In this document: piece by piece, positions 4,804 to 5,650 of the stretch | Position numbering within the stretch: the first letter of the stretch is position 1 | Layout: each line of letters starts with the position of its first letter | DNA from: Verrucomicrobiia bacterium | GTDB taxonomy: Bacteria > Verrucomicrobiota > Verrucomicrobiae > Limisphaerales > UBA11358 | NCBI GenBank assembly: GCA_030042375.1 | Contig: JASHZU010000407.1 | Span: forward strand, 1-5,650 | Direction of reading: 5' to 3' | DNA length: 5,650 nt | Translations under genes and position numbers: made by a program | Notes under the pieces: generated by a model | What the model was told of the DNA's origin: nothing | What the model saw: only the letters and a program-made list of their open reading frames with translations | The model's database searches: none

Positions 4804-5650
4804 ATGATAAAATCGCATCGGTCTGCGAAGAGGAAACTGCCGCGGTCTTTCAAGGAGCTGACACCGGCCAATCATTTCAAGCCGTCCACGTTTTTTCGTG
4901 AATTGGTTTTGAAAGCCTGGCTCACGCCGCGCACCGGCGAACATCAAAAGCCGGTTTTTCCCAAACTAAAATATGGCCAGGTGGCTATCACATGGATCGG
5001 CCACGCGTCCTTTCTCATCCAGTTCACGGACCTGAACGTCCTCATCGACCCTAACTTCGCCAACTGGCTTTTCCTCCTCAAACGCATCAAACGCAGCGGA
5101 TTCAAAATCGGCGACCTGCCGCCCATCGATTTGGTCCTGCTCACGCATGCGCACTTCGACCATTTCCACAAGCCGACCCTCCGCAAATTGCCGCATCCTA
5201 AAATCGGCATCATGCCGCGCGGCGTCGGCGACCTCGCCCACAACCTCGGCTTCTCGCGCGTGATTGAACTGGAATGGTGGGAAAATTTCTCGAACGCCAA
5301 ATCCAAGTGGCAGGTCACCTTCACACCCAGCCAGCATTGGGGCGCGCGCAAGCTGATGGACCGTCATCGTGGTTACGGCGGATTTATTTTGGAACACCAG
5401 GGCCGCAAAATTTATCATGCCGGCGACAGCGCGTACTTCGACGGCTTCAAGGAAATCGGCCAGCGCTTCGCGCCCGAAATCGCCCTGCTCCCCATCGGCG
5501 CGTACCATCCCGAGAGCTTCCGTGCCGTTCACATGGGGCCGGATGAAGCCGTCAAGGCGTTCCACGATTTGAATTCCAAAAAGCTCATCCCCATGCATTT
5601 CGGCACCTTCCGCCTTTCGTTCGAAGACATGGACGAGCCGTTGCGCTGGC
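4804..5650 (+). CDS. Metallo-beta-lactamase-fold hydrolase, NAPE-PLD/UlaG-like (3' partial)
   Basis: Open from the ATG at 4804 to the right edge with no stop: 282 residues visible. The usual family length suggests a few tens of residues are missing. Motifs in order are: ITWIGHASFLIQ (62-73), VLIDP (79-83), the metal motif THAHFDHFH with His115, His117, Asp119, His120, then TPSQHW with His178, HAGDS with Asp208, and MHFGTF with His265. This is the complete two-metal ligand set. The spacings (61, 30 and 57 residues between successive ligands) are close to those of mammalian NAPE phospholipase D, and QHWGARKLMDRHRGYGGFILE-type sequence is typical of that branch of COG2220. I infer a Zn-dependent phosphodiesterase or related hydrolase; the substrate is unknown. 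No signal peptide or membrane segment is evident: the N-terminus is basic and then polar. It is not a beta-lactamase of class B by motif context. The start is supported by a divergent promoter region and PRSFKELTPANHF-like N-terminal sequence common in the family. Confidence 0.92.
   Translation, partial: MIKSHRSAKRKLPRSFKELTPANHFKPSTFFRELVLKAWLTPRTGEHQKPVFPKLKYGQVAITWIGHASFLIQFTDLNVLIDPNFANWLFLLKRIKRSGFKIGDLPPIDLVLLTHAHFDHFHKPTLRKLPHPKIGIMPRGVGDLAHNLGFSRVIELEWWENFSNAKSKWQVTFTPSQHWGARKLMDRHRGYGGFILEHQGRKIYHAGDSAYFDGFKEIGQRFAPEIALLPIGAYHPESFRAVHMGPDEAVKAFHDLNSKKLIPMHFGTFRLSFEDMDEPLRW

Noticed and set aside
4944..5598. Antisense open frames opposite the metallo-hydrolase gene
   Set aside because: The plus-strand frame carries the full metal-ligand set and continues to the edge; the antisense products show no motifs.

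Overview
The window looks like a stretch of chromosome from a member of the Verrucomicrobiota, or a relative in the PVC group, with GC content in the mid-to-upper fifties by eye. This placement is an inference. It rests on the style of the fibre protein (17-residue GNTANG-type repeats plus an S74 chaperone whose SDRNSK cleavage motif is followed by a coiled coil), on a GDP-mannose 3,5-epimerase of the bacterial/archaeal type, and on the lack of clear Shine-Dalgarno sites at gene starts. No rRNA or other decisive marker is present.

Layout, left to right. (1) Positions 1-1601, plus strand: the 3' part of a large repetitive fibre gene whose start lies left of the window. It encodes YadA-head-like 17-residue repeats, a run of eight octapeptides resembling the gp5/VgrG triple-stranded beta-helix, an S74 intramolecular chaperone with its Ser/Lys pair, and a C-terminal coiled coil. 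(2) Positions 1602-1729: a spacer holding a possible terminator hairpin and an orphan Shine-Dalgarno-like sequence. (3) Positions 1730-2776, plus: a GDP-mannose 3,5-epimerase-like short-chain dehydrogenase/reductase with the full catalytic set of the plant enzyme. (4) Positions 2811-4157, plus: ffh, the SRP54 GTPase, complete. (5) Positions 4154-4699, minus: a gamma-class carbonic anhydrase-like left-handed beta-helix protein. It converges on ffh so closely that the two stop codons share a TTAA tetranucleotide. (6) Positions 4700-4803: a 104-bp divergent promoter region with two competing inverted repeats. (7) Positions 4804-5650, plus: a metallo-beta-lactamase-fold hydrolase of the NAPE-PLD/UlaG-like group (COG2220), cut by the right edge but with all seven metal ligands present.

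The genes do not form one pathway. The fibre protein is probably exported and assembled as a trimer; the epimerase makes a sugar nucleotide, plausibly for surface polysaccharide; ffh is housekeeping. The last two genes diverge from a shared control region. Nothing here amounts to a demonstrable new defence or mobile system. The best leads are the modular fibre protein, with its near-identical internal 91-bp repeat and octad shaft, and the recurring TAnnnT hexamers 5-10 nt before every internal start codon, which suggest leaderless transcripts.
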